From NCBI GenBank assembly GCA_944332105.1, contig CALVJI010000015.1, forward strand, positions 1 through 20,073: a stretch of DNA of 20,073 nt, given 5' to 3'. Positions 7,603-15,162 of the stretch are shown here, in pieces. Below the pieces are notes generated by a model. It was not told where the DNA came from. It did not search any database and worked only from the letters and a program-made list of their open reading frames with translations. This stretch comes from an uncultured Bacilli bacterium. Lineage in GTDB: Bacteria > Bacillota_I > Bacilli_A > RF39 > UBA660. Position numbers and translations under genes: made by a program. Position 1 is the first letter of the stretch. Every line of letters starts with the position of its first letter.

Positions 7603-8716
7603 AAAAGATTATTATGAGGTTTTAGGTGTTTCTAAAGATGCCAGTGCTACGGATATTAAATCTGCCTTTAGGAAACTTGCTAAGAAATATCATCCCGATA
7701 ATAAAGAAACCGGTGATGAAGCTAAGTTTAAAGAAATTGGGGAAGCTTATGCTGTATTGTCCGATGAGAATAAAAGACGGCAATATGATCAATTTGGTTC
7801 GGCAGCCTTTGATGGTGGTGCTGGTGGTTTTAGTGGTTTTGATCCAGGTGATATTGATTTAAATGATATTTTGCGTAGCGTTTTTGGTGATGTTGGTGGC
7901 TTCGGTGGCTTTGGTGACTTCTTTGGTGGAAGTAGAAGCACGTCAAGCACAAGAGCGCGTAAAGGAAGAGATACTTTGGTTCGGCTTGATTTGACTTTTG
8001 AGGAAGCTGCTTTTGGAGTCGATAAAGATATTGAACTTACTTTAAATGATACTTGTGAAGTGTGTCATGGTAAGGGTGGCTTTGATGAGACAACTTGTGA
8101 TTATTGTAAGGGCTCTGGATATGTTGTTACCGAACAAAGAAGCTTGTTTGGCGTTATTCAAAGTCGGACGGCTTGTCCACGTTGTAATGGTAAGGGAAGA
8201 AGCTTTAAAACCACCTGCAAAAATTGTGGTGGAACGGGTCAAGAACGTAAGAAAAAAAACATCTCTATTCATATTCCTGAAGGTGTTAATACAGGGCATC
8301 AGCTACGCATTAGTGGCAAAGGTGAAGCTGGTGTGAATGGTGGACCAAATGGCGACATTTATTTTGAAATTCATGTTAAGGAAAGTAATTTTTATGAACG
8401 AGATGAAGAAGATTTAACAATTGTACTTCCTATTACGATTACTGATGCTGTATTAGGCGCTAAAAAAGAAGTGCCAACGATTTATGGTAATGTTATGATG
8501 GATATAAAACCAGGCACTCAGTCAGGGACAAAATATAAATTAAAAGGAAAAGGTCTTAAAATTCCTAACACTTCACGTAAGGGTGATGAATATGTTGTGA
8601 TTAAAGTAATGATGCCAACTAAATTAACCCGTGAACAGAAAAAATTGTTTGAAGCTTTAGATAAAACTGAGTTAGAAATGAATAGTGAATTTAAGGAATT
8701 TAAGCGAAATTTATAA
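7595..8716 (+). CDS. dnaJ: Chaperone protein DnaJ (Hsp40)
   Basis: 373 residues from a TTG start. DnaJ stimulates the ATPase of DnaK and delivers substrates. It has the J domain with HPD at residues 33-35, a Gly/Phe-rich linker (~75-115, FGGFGDFFGG), and a complete zinc domain of four CxxCxGxG repeats (CEVCHGKG, CDYCKGSG, CPRCNGKG, CKNCGGTG). A C-terminal peptide-binding and dimerisation region follows, with KGDEYVVIKV. This is therefore a full type I DnaJ. It overlaps pepF by 8 bases, and no operator was seen before it, so it should follow the pepF transcript. An intergenic region of 238 bases follows. Confidence 0.97.
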   Translation: MNKKDYYEVLGVSKDASATDIKSAFRKLAKKYHPDNKETGDEAKFKEIGEAYAVLSDENKRRQYDQFGSAAFDGGAGGFSGFDPGDIDLNDILRSVFGDVGGFGGFGDFFGGSRSTSSTRARKGRDTLVRLDLTFEEAAFGVDKDIELTLNDTCEVCHGKGGFDETTCDYCKGSGYVVTEQRSLFGVIQSRTACPRCNGKGRSFKTTCKNCGGTGQERKKKNISIHIPEGVNTGHQLRISGKGEAGVNGGPNGDIYFEIHVKESNFYERDEEDLTIVLPITITDAVLGAKKEVPTIYGNVMMDIKPGTQSGTKYKLKGKGLKIPNTSRKGDEYVVIKVMMPTKLTREQKKLFEALDKTELEMNSEFKEFKRNL

Positions 8717-8765
8717 AAACGGAAAAAAATTGTGTGAAATTGTGCAAAAAATGTCGAATTTAGGG

Positions 8766-8794
8766 TTGCAATTTAAAAAAAAGTAGTATATAAT
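8766..8794 (+). promoter_or_regulatory. Strong sigma-A promoter in the dnaJ-rnfC gap
   Basis: TTGCAA (8766-8771) and TATAAT (8789-8794) are separated by 17 bp. The start should be near 8801. A terminator at 8839-8876 and another promoter at 8906-8934 lie before rnfC, so this promoter seems to serve a separate short transcript. Confidence 0.75.
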
Positions 8795-8800
8795 ATTTTT

Positions 8801-8876
8801 GCAAGGGTTATGAAAATAATCTTTTGCATCAATTTTAGAGAAAAACCTTTACTCTTTGGAGTAAGGGTTTTTCTTT
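8801..8876 (+). ncRNA. Candidate small RNA of about 76 nt
   Basis: A near-consensus promoter (8766-8794) and a strong terminator (8839-8876) bracket about 76 bases with no open reading frame of note. The first part can fold as a hairpin (TGCAAGGGTTA at 8800-8810 with TAATCTTTTGCA at 8817-8828, with two G-U pairs and one bulge), then a ~10-base A/T linker, then the terminator stem. I recognise no known RNA family. Alternatives are an attenuated leader of rnfC, or a remnant promoter and terminator. A separate rnfC promoter downstream of the terminator favours an independent RNA. Confidence 0.45.
8839..8876 (+). terminator. Strong rho-independent terminator
   Basis: Stem of 16 bp: AGAAAAACCTTTACTC (8839-8854) with GAGTAAGGGTTTTTCT (8859-8874), one G-U pair, loop TTTG, ending in a T run. 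It may stop transcripts from both dnaJ and the promoter at 8766. Confidence 0.85.
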
Positions 8877-8905
8877 GGAAAAAAGAAGATTTAGACGGGT
8901 TTTAT

Positions 8906-8934
8906 TTGCTGTTTCTTTTATTTTAGTCTATAAT
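8906..8934 (+). promoter_or_regulatory. Sigma-A promoter of the rnfC-rnfD operon
   Basis: TTGCTG (8906-8911) and TATAAT (8929-8934) have a 17-bp spacer. The transcript would begin near 8941, giving a very short leader to the ATG at 8955. Confidence 0.65.
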
Positions 8935-8954
8935 GGGTAATAGGTAGGGATAGT

Positions 8955-10094
8955 ATGAAAAAACTGATAACACTTTCAAAAGATACTTCAATAAAAGTTA
9001 GTAGTCGTATTACTTCGTATTTAGAGCCAGACTATGTTTATTTACCTATTCTGTCTACTGATTATGAGAATTTTAGAAAACAGAAAATTAAAAAAGGGGC
9101 TAATCTTTTTTCTTTTCGTGGAAAAACAGTTTATAGTCCTGTTAGTGGCGCTATAGTTGGAATTAAAAGATTGCAAGAACAGGATTATTTGGTTATTCAA
9201 AATGATTTTCGTGAAGAAGATCAATATATCGGAGTTTCTAATCAAACAACAGTGATCTTAAAGGATAATTTTGCAGCTAGAATTCAAAAATATGCAGATA
9301 TTCATTGGGAATTATTTCAAGGAAAAAATGAACTTATTTTAAATGGGATTGAAGATGAACCCTATATTGCCAATAAGACTTTTATACATAAATATCAAAC
9401 AAGTGAGATTTTTCAAATGCTTGATTTATTAGCTGATTATTTTCATATTGCAAAAGTTACAATTTGTTTAAAAGAAAATGATCGAGAGAGTATTGAAGCT
9501 ATTGAAGAGTATTTAGGAACATATCCTAATTTTTGCTTGAAAATATTACCGGATTATTATCCGTTAGGAAATGAAGAGATTTTAAAGCGATATATTCATT
9601 TAACAGAATTATGTGTAGTGGTATCTACAGAAATGATTAGCGATATGTATCTAAATGTTATTCGCGAGAGAAAAAAAGATCGAATCTTAATTACTGTAAC
9701 AGGAGATGCGATTAAAAATCCTCAGGTTGTCGAGGTAAAGATCGGAACTCCTTTAGTTGATATTAAAGGATTGTTTCAATTTAAAGAGAAAGAATATTGT
9801 ATATTTTTGAATGGACTAATGAAGCCTACTTTATGTGATGGAGAAGAAAATTTAATTTTAACTGAAGAAATTCGCGCAATTTATTTTATGAAGAAAAAGC
9901 AAGTAGAAGCAAGTGAGTGTATAAGATGTGGCAAATGTGTTGAGATATGTCCCATGAAGTGTAATCCCTATTATAGTTTTAAAACAAAAGGAAAATATAA
10001 TAATGAAAAGTGTTTACATTGTGGTTTGTGTACTTTTATTTGTCCTAGTTTTATCCCACTTGCAACATATTTAGGAGAAGAGAAAAATGAATGA
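8955..10094 (+). CDS. rnfC: RnfC-like iron-sulfur protein, divergent and possibly NADH-site-less
   Basis: 379 residues, shorter than ordinary RnfC (about 430 or more). RnfC is the membrane-associated NADH/ferredoxin-facing subunit of the Rnf ion-pumping complex. Seen here: an N-terminal lipoyl-like element VYSPVSGAIVGI (59-70); LILNGIEDEPY (127-137), matching the family's INGAECEPY; LPDYYPLGNEE (198-208), matching LPTKYPQGGE; VTGDAIKNP...VKIGTPL (248-267); and two 4Fe-4S motifs, CIRCGKCVEIC (322-332) and CLHCGLCTFIC (353-363). The glycine-rich GMGGAGFPT segment expected just before 127 is not visible: residues 106-126 read FAARIQKYADIHWELFQGKNE. This suggests loss of the flavin/NADH pocket. 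GGTAGGGA precedes the ATG, and the stop overlaps the next gene by 8 bases. Confidence 0.8.
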   Translation: MKKLITLSKDTSIKVSSRITSYLEPDYVYLPILSTDYENFRKQKIKKGANLFSFRGKTVYSPVSGAIVGIKRLQEQDYLVIQNDFREEDQYIGVSNQTTVILKDNFAARIQKYADIHWELFQGKNELILNGIEDEPYIANKTFIHKYQTSEIFQMLDLLADYFHIAKVTICLKENDRESIEAIEEYLGTYPNFCLKILPDYYPLGNEEILKRYIHLTELCVVVSTEMISDMYLNVIRERKKDRILITVTGDAIKNPQVVEVKIGTPLVDIKGLFQFKEKEYCIFLNGLMKPTLCDGEENLILTEEIRAIYFMKKKQVEASECIRCGKCVEICPMKCNPYYSFKTKGKYNNEKCLHCGLCTFICPSFIPLATYLGEEKNE

Positions 10095-10950
10095 AGCAAT
10101 GCATTATCAAAATCAAACAAAGAGACGAGATATTTTATTAACCGTTTTCTTTATTGTGATGAGTTTATATGGCTTTTATAAAAATGGTTTTACCTATTAT
10201 ATGACGGGTTATCTTTCTTTTTTTGAAGCAATGTATCCTTTGTTATTTCCGTTAATAGCAGTGTTAGTTGGTGTCGGTTGGAATATTTTGCATAAAAGGT
10301 CTTTATTTTATCAGTTAAATTTTTTTCTATTTATTAGTTTACTTATGCCTCCTGCTATGCCTATTTGGCTTTATCTTTTAGTGTGGGTGCTCTTTTTAGG
10401 ATGTAGCCCATTTTTAAAAAAGATTCCTTTATCTAAAACTTTTTTGTTTAAAATATGTACGATTTTATTGTTTACTGTTTTGCTGCAGGGAACTTATGAA
10501 AATAGTGTAGAGAGTAGTGTTTCGTATGCCTATGGCTCGTTGGATCTTTTTTTAGGAAGAGCAGTTGGCAATGTAGGGACTACATCGATTCTCTTTTTAC
10601 TTGGTTGTTTTGCAGTCTTTTGTACTGATTTTTATTATAAAAAAGAGATACCTATTTTAACTATTGTTTCTTATGCTGTATTGGTTCTTTTCTATTCCAT
10701 ACTTACTTCTTCGACAACATTGATCTTAGATTTACTAAATAGTCATGTTTGGGTAGTCGCGATTTTCTTTGCGCCGTTAAATAAGTATTCACCAGTTTTA
10801 AAAAAAGAGCAATATGGTTATGCTATTATTTTAGGAATTTGTTGTTTTCTTTTTAGTAAATTTTTCCATTTAACCAATGGGGCTTACGTAGCATACCTTC
10901 TTGTTCAACTTGGACAATTTGTAATTTATAAATTCTTGAAAAAAGTGTAA
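10087..10950 (+). CDS. rnfD: RnfD/NqrB-like membrane protein, divergent
   Basis: 287 residues with about eight to ten hydrophobic helices, overlapping rnfC by 8 bases. The segment LDLFLGRAVGNVGTTSILFL (152-171) matches the conserved RnfD signature, in which an LFLG...G.GETSA segment precedes the last helices. Upstream of it, family members have an S(G/S)AT motif whose Thr carries covalent FMN. Here the equivalent stretch is SVSYAYG (144-150), so the Thr seems to be replaced by Tyr149. Length is a little below the usual ~310-350. Partner RnfC lies upstream, but RnfA, B, E and G are not in this window. The call rests on this motif, the topology and the operon partner. An unrelated membrane protein is possible but less likely. 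Confidence 0.65.
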   Translation: MNEAMHYQNQTKRRDILLTVFFIVMSLYGFYKNGFTYYMTGYLSFFEAMYPLLFPLIAVLVGVGWNILHKRSLFYQLNFFLFISLLMPPAMPIWLYLLVWVLFLGCSPFLKKIPLSKTFLFKICTILLFTVLLQGTYENSVESSVSYAYGSLDLFLGRAVGNVGTTSILFLLGCFAVFCTDFYYKKEIPILTIVSYAVLVLFYSILTSSTTLILDLLNSHVWVVAIFFAPLNKYSPVLKKEQYGYAIILGICCFLFSKFFHLTNGAYVAYLLVQLGQFVIYKFLKKV

Positions 10951-10964
10951 AATTTGTGTAAAAT
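10936..10964 (+). promoter_or_regulatory. Sigma-A promoter for dnaG-rpoD-trmK
   Basis: TTGAAA (10936-10941) and TAAAAT (10959-10964), 17-bp spacer, overlapping the 3' end of rnfD. The transcript would have a ~90-base A/T-rich leader before dnaG. Confidence 0.5.
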
Positions 10965-10979
10965 ACCTATAAAAATTCG

Positions 10980-10999
10980 GCAAATTTTGCATTTTTTTT
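10980..10999 (+). terminator. Possible weak terminator after rnfD
   Basis: A 4-bp stem (GCAA with TTGC, loop ATT) is followed by A and eight T residues. The stem is too short for confidence. It lies downstream of the putative dnaG promoter, where it could also act as an attenuator. Confidence 0.2.
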
Positions 11000-11062
11000 G
11001 CATAAAAAAAAGGAAAAATGAAGGTTGCCGGGAATATATATATTTAGGGAGGAATAGAGTTT

Positions 11063-12814
11063 ATGGCAAAGATTTCGCCAGAAGAAATCGCACATATTCG
11101 AGAACAAGCTGATATTGTAGAAATCATTGGTGATTATATTCCTCTTACAATGCGAGGGAAGAATTATTTTGGGGTTTGCCCTTTTCATCAAGATCATTCA
11201 CCTAGTATGAGTGTTTCAAGAGAAAAACAAATGTATAAATGTTTTTCTTGTGGAGCTGCGGGCAATGTTTTTAAGTTTGTTAGTGAATATGAAAATATTA
11301 GTTTTATTGAAGCGGTTGCAAAAGTCGCGGCAAAAATCGGTATTTCTTTAAATATAAGTGCTAATTATAAACCTGTTAGTAAATTTGCTAAGGAATATGA
11401 GATTATGAATTTAGCTACTTTGTTTTATCAGAATAATTTGAATACAGAGTTTGGTTTGACAGCCAGAGAATATTTACATGATCGAGGAATTACTGATGAA
11501 ATGATTCAGGAGTTTCAAATTGGTTTGTCTTTTCAAGGCAATCAGTTGCGGGATTTTTTAGAGAAAAAAGGTATTCTTAAAACTAAGATGTTGGAACTCG
11601 GGTTAGTCAATCAGAAAAATCAAGAATATAATGATGTTTTTAATGAACGAATTTTGTTTCCTATACAGGATGCCTCGGGGCAAGTCGTAGCCTATACAGG
11701 AAGGGTATATGAAAAAGACAAGATACCTAAATATTTAAATAGTCGAGAGACTTTTTTGTTTCGCAAGGGCAATATTTTGTTTAATTATCATCGGGCGAAA
11801 GAAGCGATTCGGCTTTTAAAAAATGTGGTATTAGTTGAAGGAAATATGGACGCGATTCGAATGTATGTCTGTGGATTTAAAAATACGATTGCTTTAATGG
11901 GAACCAGTATGACTAAAGAACAAATCGAATTATTGAAAAAGCTTCATGTTCCGGTCACTTTAATGTTTGATAATGATGAGGCGGGTAAATTAGCAACCAT
12001 TACAAATGGAAATCTTTTAAAAAATGCTGGAGTTGAAGTATTAGTTATTCGTCTTACCAACGAAAAAGACCCAGATGAGTATATTTTAAAACGTGGTGTT
12101 GAGGTCATGCAGGATACTTTAAAACATCCAGTTTCTTATTTAGAGTTTTTATATGAAGCTTTAAAAGAGAATAAAGATTTAACAGATGCGACGGCACTCG
12201 CGTCCTATGTTAAAAGTGTCTTGGCTTCCTTAGAAAATGCGGATCCGATCACGGTAGATGTTGTATTAAATAAATTGGTCCAGGAATTTAATCTTAGTTA
12301 TGAGGTTTTAAAAAGTGAATTAAAGGAACCAAAGACTACAGAAACCATCGAAGTAAAACCAATTGTGAAAGCGAAGAAGAATCGTTATCAGATTAGTGTT
12401 GAACACTTGTTATACGCGATGATGAATGACGTGAAATATATCAAGATGTATCAAAGTAAATTAGGATATTTTAAAGAAGAAAACTACCGGAAAATTGCAA
12501 ATGAAATTATTTATTATGCAGAAAATAAAAAAGAAATGTCTTTTGCAGACTTTCTTACTTATGTGGAATTAAGTCCTTTAAAACAAGAGATGAATACAAT
12601 AATTACCAGTATTAAAGATGATGAAATCGATGATACTAGTATTGCAGATTATATTTATAATATCAAACAAATTATGTGGGAGGATGAGGTTCAAAAATTG
12701 AAGCAAGAACAAAAAAAGCTCAGTGATATGAACGAAAAAGAAAGAATTGGCAATAAAATTGTAGAATTGATGAAAAAAATTCAAGAAATGAAAATAGAAA
12801 GAAGTGTGAAATAA
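11063..12814 (+). CDS. dnaG: DNA primase DnaG
   Basis: 583 residues, a usual length. DnaG makes RNA primers for the lagging strand. The N-terminal CHC2 zinc finger has Cys39, His42, Cys60 and Cys63 (CPFHQDHSPSMSV, then YKCFSCG). The TOPRIM core has VLVEGNMDAIR (Glu259, the family usually has EGYMD), MGTSMT and LMFDNDEAG with Asp303 and Asp305. The C-terminal ~170 residues are helical and Lys/Glu-rich and should bind the DnaB helicase. AGGGAGGA at 11046-11053 supports the ATG. The TAATG junction overlaps rpoD by one base, so this is the classical macromolecular-synthesis order dnaG-rpoD. Confidence 0.97.
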   Translation: MAKISPEEIAHIREQADIVEIIGDYIPLTMRGKNYFGVCPFHQDHSPSMSVSREKQMYKCFSCGAAGNVFKFVSEYENISFIEAVAKVAAKIGISLNISANYKPVSKFAKEYEIMNLATLFYQNNLNTEFGLTAREYLHDRGITDEMIQEFQIGLSFQGNQLRDFLEKKGILKTKMLELGLVNQKNQEYNDVFNERILFPIQDASGQVVAYTGRVYEKDKIPKYLNSRETFLFRKGNILFNYHRAKEAIRLLKNVVLVEGNMDAIRMYVCGFKNTIALMGTSMTKEQIELLKKLHVPVTLMFDNDEAGKLATITNGNLLKNAGVEVLVIRLTNEKDPDEYILKRGVEVMQDTLKHPVSYLEFLYEALKENKDLTDATALASYVKSVLASLENADPITVDVVLNKLVQEFNLSYEVLKSELKEPKTTETIEVKPIVKAKKNRYQISVEHLLYAMMNDVKYIKMYQSKLGYFKEENYRKIANEIIYYAENKKEMSFADFLTYVELSPLKQEMNTIITSIKDDEIDDTSIADYIYNIKQIMWEDEVQKLKQEQKKLSDMNEKERIGNKIVELMKKIQEMKIERSVK

Positions 12815-14097
12815 TGACTAAGTTTGAGATGAAAAAAAATGAATTAATTGAGAAAGGTAAAATTGATGGCTATATTTTAATTAAAGATGTGATTGAAATT
12901 GCTAAAGAATGTAAAGTTAGTGAAGAAGAGGTTAAAAAATTTCAAGAGGAAGTAGTTAAGTTAAAAATTGATTTAGTAGAAAAAGAACCAGAAAAGCCTA
13001 AGATTAAAAAAGTAAAAGAAATTAAATCTTTTGAAGAACGAAAAAATGAGTTGATTAAAAAAGGTAAAGATCAAGGAAAAATTACGTATGAAGAATTAGC
13101 GGTTGCTTTGAAAGGTTTAGAAGTTGACAATGATTCTTTGGATGATCTATATAATAGTTTGATTGAAAACAATATTCAGATTGTTGGCGAAGATGATGAG
13201 AATGCCGACAAAGATGGGGAGAGCGCGCCAATCATTTTAAATGATGCCGAGATTACTAAAGATATTAATATCAATGATCCAGTACGAATGTATTTAAAAG
13301 AAATTGGGCGGATTTCTCTATTGACGCCAGAAGAAGAAATGGAACTTTCTATTCGAGTAGCAAATGGTGATGAAGAAGCTAAAAACCGACTTGCTGAATC
13401 TAATTTACGGTTAGTTGTTTCGATTGCTAAAAGATATGTTGGTCGGGGCCTTTTATTCTTAGATTTAATTCAAGAAGGTAATATCGGTCTTATGAAAGCC
13501 GTTGATAAATTTGATTATGATAAGGGATATAAATTTTCAACGTATGCTACTTGGTGGATTCGGCAAGCGATTACTAGAGCTTTAGCTGATCAAGCACGGA
13601 CGATTCGTGTACCTGTTCATATGGTAGAAACCATTAATAAAATGGCACGTATTCAAAGACAATTGACTTTGGAACTCAATCGTGAACCAACTGAAGAAGA
13701 GCTTGCTAAAAAAATGGGTATTAGTGTTGAAAAAGTACGAGATGTCATTAAAATTAGTCAAGATCCTGTGTCTTTGGAGACACCAATCGGCGAAGAGGAT
13801 GACTCTCATTTAGGTGATTTTGTTAAAGATATTAATGCGATGACTCCTGAAGAGTATGCGACGAATGAGATTTTAAAAGAAGAAATTAAAGCTGTGTTAG
13901 AAACTTTACAAGAACGTGAACAAGAGGTACTTGAGTTACGGTTTGGTCTCATTGATGGTACCAGTCATACCTTAGAAGAAGTAGGAAAACGTTTTAATGT
14001 TACACGTGAAAGAATAAGACAAATTGAAGCCAAGGCCTTACGGAAACTTCGTCATCCATCACGTGCTAAGAGATTAAAGGATTTTTTGACAGATTAG
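12814..14097 (+). CDS. rpoD: Primary sigma factor RpoD (SigA) with apparently doubled region 1.1
   Basis: 427 residues. It directs RNA polymerase to the TTGACA/TATAAT promoters seen in this window. Region 1.2 is NDPVRMYLKEIGRISLL (154-170); region 2 has NLRLVVSIAKRYVGRGL, GNIGLMKAVDKFDYDKGYKF and STYATWWIRQAI; region 3 has RIQRQLTLELNREPTEEEL; region 4 has TLEEVGKRFNVTRERIRQ, with the -35 helix at about 386-412. The N terminus is unusual: residues 4-59 (FEMKKNELIEKGKIDGY...) and 73-127 (FEERKNELIKKGKDQGKIT...) resemble each other and both resemble region 1.1, separated by a KEPEKPKIKKVKEIKS-like charged linker. Neighbours: a TAATG overlap with dnaG, and trmK starts in the base after its stop codon. 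Confidence 0.97.
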   Translation: MTKFEMKKNELIEKGKIDGYILIKDVIEIAKECKVSEEEVKKFQEEVVKLKIDLVEKEPEKPKIKKVKEIKSFEERKNELIKKGKDQGKITYEELAVALKGLEVDNDSLDDLYNSLIENNIQIVGEDDENADKDGESAPIILNDAEITKDININDPVRMYLKEIGRISLLTPEEEMELSIRVANGDEEAKNRLAESNLRLVVSIAKRYVGRGLLFLDLIQEGNIGLMKAVDKFDYDKGYKFSTYATWWIRQAITRALADQARTIRVPVHMVETINKMARIQRQLTLELNREPTEEELAKKMGISVEKVRDVIKISQDPVSLETPIGEEDDSHLGDFVKDINAMTPEEYATNEILKEEIKAVLETLQEREQEVLELRFGLIDGTSHTLEEVGKRFNVTRERIRQIEAKALRKLRHPSRAKRLKDFLTD

Positions 14098-14751
14098 ATG
14101 AAAGATGCGCGATTACAAGCTATAAGTGATTTTCTAACACCACTTGATCGGTTTATCGATATTGGAACAGATCATGCTTATATTCCTATTTATATGGCTA
14201 AGTTGGGTTCTAAAAAAATACTGGCAACTGATATTCATCAAAATGCTCTAGCTATTGCTAAACAAAATATTTTTAAAGAGAATTTAACAAATGTAATTGA
14301 TACTCTTTTAAGTGATGGTTTAGAAAAAGTCGATCCGAGGTCTTATGATACCTTAGTAATTGCAGGTATGGGTACAGCGACGATTAAACATATTTTATGT
14401 GAACCAGAAAAGTTGCAATCCATTCGTAAAATTATTGTACAAACGAATAACCATTTATCTCAGCTGCGAGCATTTATGAATCAGATTGGATATCGCTTAG
14501 TTGGTGAGAAGATTGTTAAAGAACGAAAACATTATTATGTAGTGATGTGCTATCTGAAAGGAAATCAAGTATTGTCTAAGTCTCAATATGCTTTAGGTCT
14601 TTATGATGTCCATAATCAAGAGTACTATGAATACTTGTATCAGAAATATACTTCGTTGTTATCTAAAGTGCCGGCCTATAAACAAGAAAGTGTGAAAGAA
14701 ATACTTGCTTATTTAACAGAATATTTAGAGAAAAAAGACAGGATTGTTTAA
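14098..14751 (+). CDS. trmK: tRNA (adenine(22)-N1)-methyltransferase TrmK
   Basis: 217 residues. TrmK (YqfN/COG2384 family) methylates A22 of tRNAs with SAM. The Rossmann fold begins near residue 20 with FIDIGTDHAYIPI (SAM motif I), then ILATDIHQNALAIAKQN (motif II), SDGLEKV, and DTLVIAGMGTATI (the GMG motif is family-typical). VQTNNHLSQLRAFMNQIGY and KHYYVVMCY follow, then a helical C-terminal domain. The ATG directly follows the rpoD stop codon (TAGATG), and the nearest ribosome binding site (AAAGGA, 14076-14081) is 16 bases away, so translation is probably coupled to rpoD. In Bacillus the same order sigA...trmK is known, but the Nif3/YqfO gene that usually follows is absent. The 3' end overlaps the minus-strand gene by 27 bases. 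Confidence 0.93.
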   Translation: MKDARLQAISDFLTPLDRFIDIGTDHAYIPIYMAKLGSKKILATDIHQNALAIAKQNIFKENLTNVIDTLLSDGLEKVDPRSYDTLVIAGMGTATIKHILCEPEKLQSIRKIIVQTNNHLSQLRAFMNQIGYRLVGEKIVKERKHYYVVMCYLKGNQVLSKSQYALGLYDVHNQEYYEYLYQKYTSLLSKVPAYKQESVKEILAYLTEYLEKKDRIV

Positions 14752-14997
14752 AGAAACGTCTTGTTTTTTTATGGTTGTATTCGGATTTGAAGGTTCGGAT
14801 AAAGAAATATTTTCTGTTTTAGCTGGAGTAGGAGCTAGTAGTTCTTTCGCGACAGAAAAAGCACTTTGAGCATTTTTAATTATCGGTTTTACTTGAACAT
14901 ATAATGGAATAATTTGATTTGCAATATTTAAAGTTTTTTGAACTCCAGTTAGAACTTTTGGTAACGTAAGGCCGCTTCTCGCGATATTGGGAAACAT
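14725..14997 (-). CDS. YqfQ/VrrA-like small protein
   Basis: 90 residues, starting MFPNIARSGLTLPKVLTG. The core (residues 10-52, VLTGVQKTLNIANQIIPLYV, then VKPIIKNAQSAFSVAKEL) resembles the YqfQ/VrrA family (LLNNVQKVLNTAQQ...GPIVKNLPAMWKLY), small spore- or membrane-associated proteins of unknown function in Firmicutes. The C-terminal 38 residues are a polar Ser/Thr/Asn/Pro linker. The frame stays open upstream to 15204, but no good start is there. The ATG at 14997 is preceded on the minus strand by a weak GAAAGAAGATG site. A yqfQ-type gene lies in the sigA-trmK neighbourhood in Bacillus too, here on the opposite strand. It overlaps the trmK 3' end tail-to-tail by 27 bases. Confidence 0.6.
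   Translation of the reverse strand: MFPNIARSGLTLPKVLTGVQKTLNIANQIIPLYVQVKPIIKNAQSAFSVAKELLAPTPAKTENISLSEPSNPNTTIKKQDVSLNNPVFFL
14738..14770 (+). terminator. Terminator of the dnaG-rpoD-trmK operon
   Basis: ACAGGATTGTTT (14738-14749) pairs with AAACGTCTTGT (14754-14764) with one bulged T and two G-U pairs, loop AAAG, followed by a T run to 14770. It overlaps the trmK stop codon and lies inside the 3' coding part of the minus-strand gene. Confidence 0.65.
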
Positions 14998-15016
14998 AGG
15001 ATCATCTTCTTTCTTT

Positions 15017-15022
15017 ATTATA
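15017..15022 (-). promoter_or_regulatory. Possible -10 box for the YqfQ-like gene
   Basis: TATAAT on the minus strand, 20 bases before the start codon. No good -35 hexamer was found at 16-18 bp, so this is tentative. Confidence 0.35.
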
Positions 15023-15097
15023 GTATATGTAAAAAAAAGCCTAGATGATGAATGTTTAGAGTAAATTTTTAAAACGTGTTGTTTTTTTTCAAAAATA

Positions 15098-15127
15098 TTG
15101 GAAATATAGAATATGCTGTGATATGAT
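15098..15127 (+). promoter_or_regulatory. Promoter for the broken surface protein gene
   Basis: TTGGAA (15098-15103) and TATGAT (15122-15127) are 18 bp apart and lie 36 bases before the ATG at 15163. AGAGGAG (15149-15155) is the ribosome binding site. Confidence 0.45.
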
Positions 15128-15162
15128 TTTTTTAGATAAAAATAGAGTAGAGGAGCTAAAAA

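Noticed and set aside
8042..8336. Open frames on both strands inside dnaJ zinc domain
   Set aside because: Shadows of the repeated CxxCxGxG codons; the real frame is clear from the four complete motifs.
10951..11062. Riboswitch in the dnaG leader
   Set aside because: The region is a run of A/T with only a 4-bp stem; no conserved aptamer-like structure could be seen.
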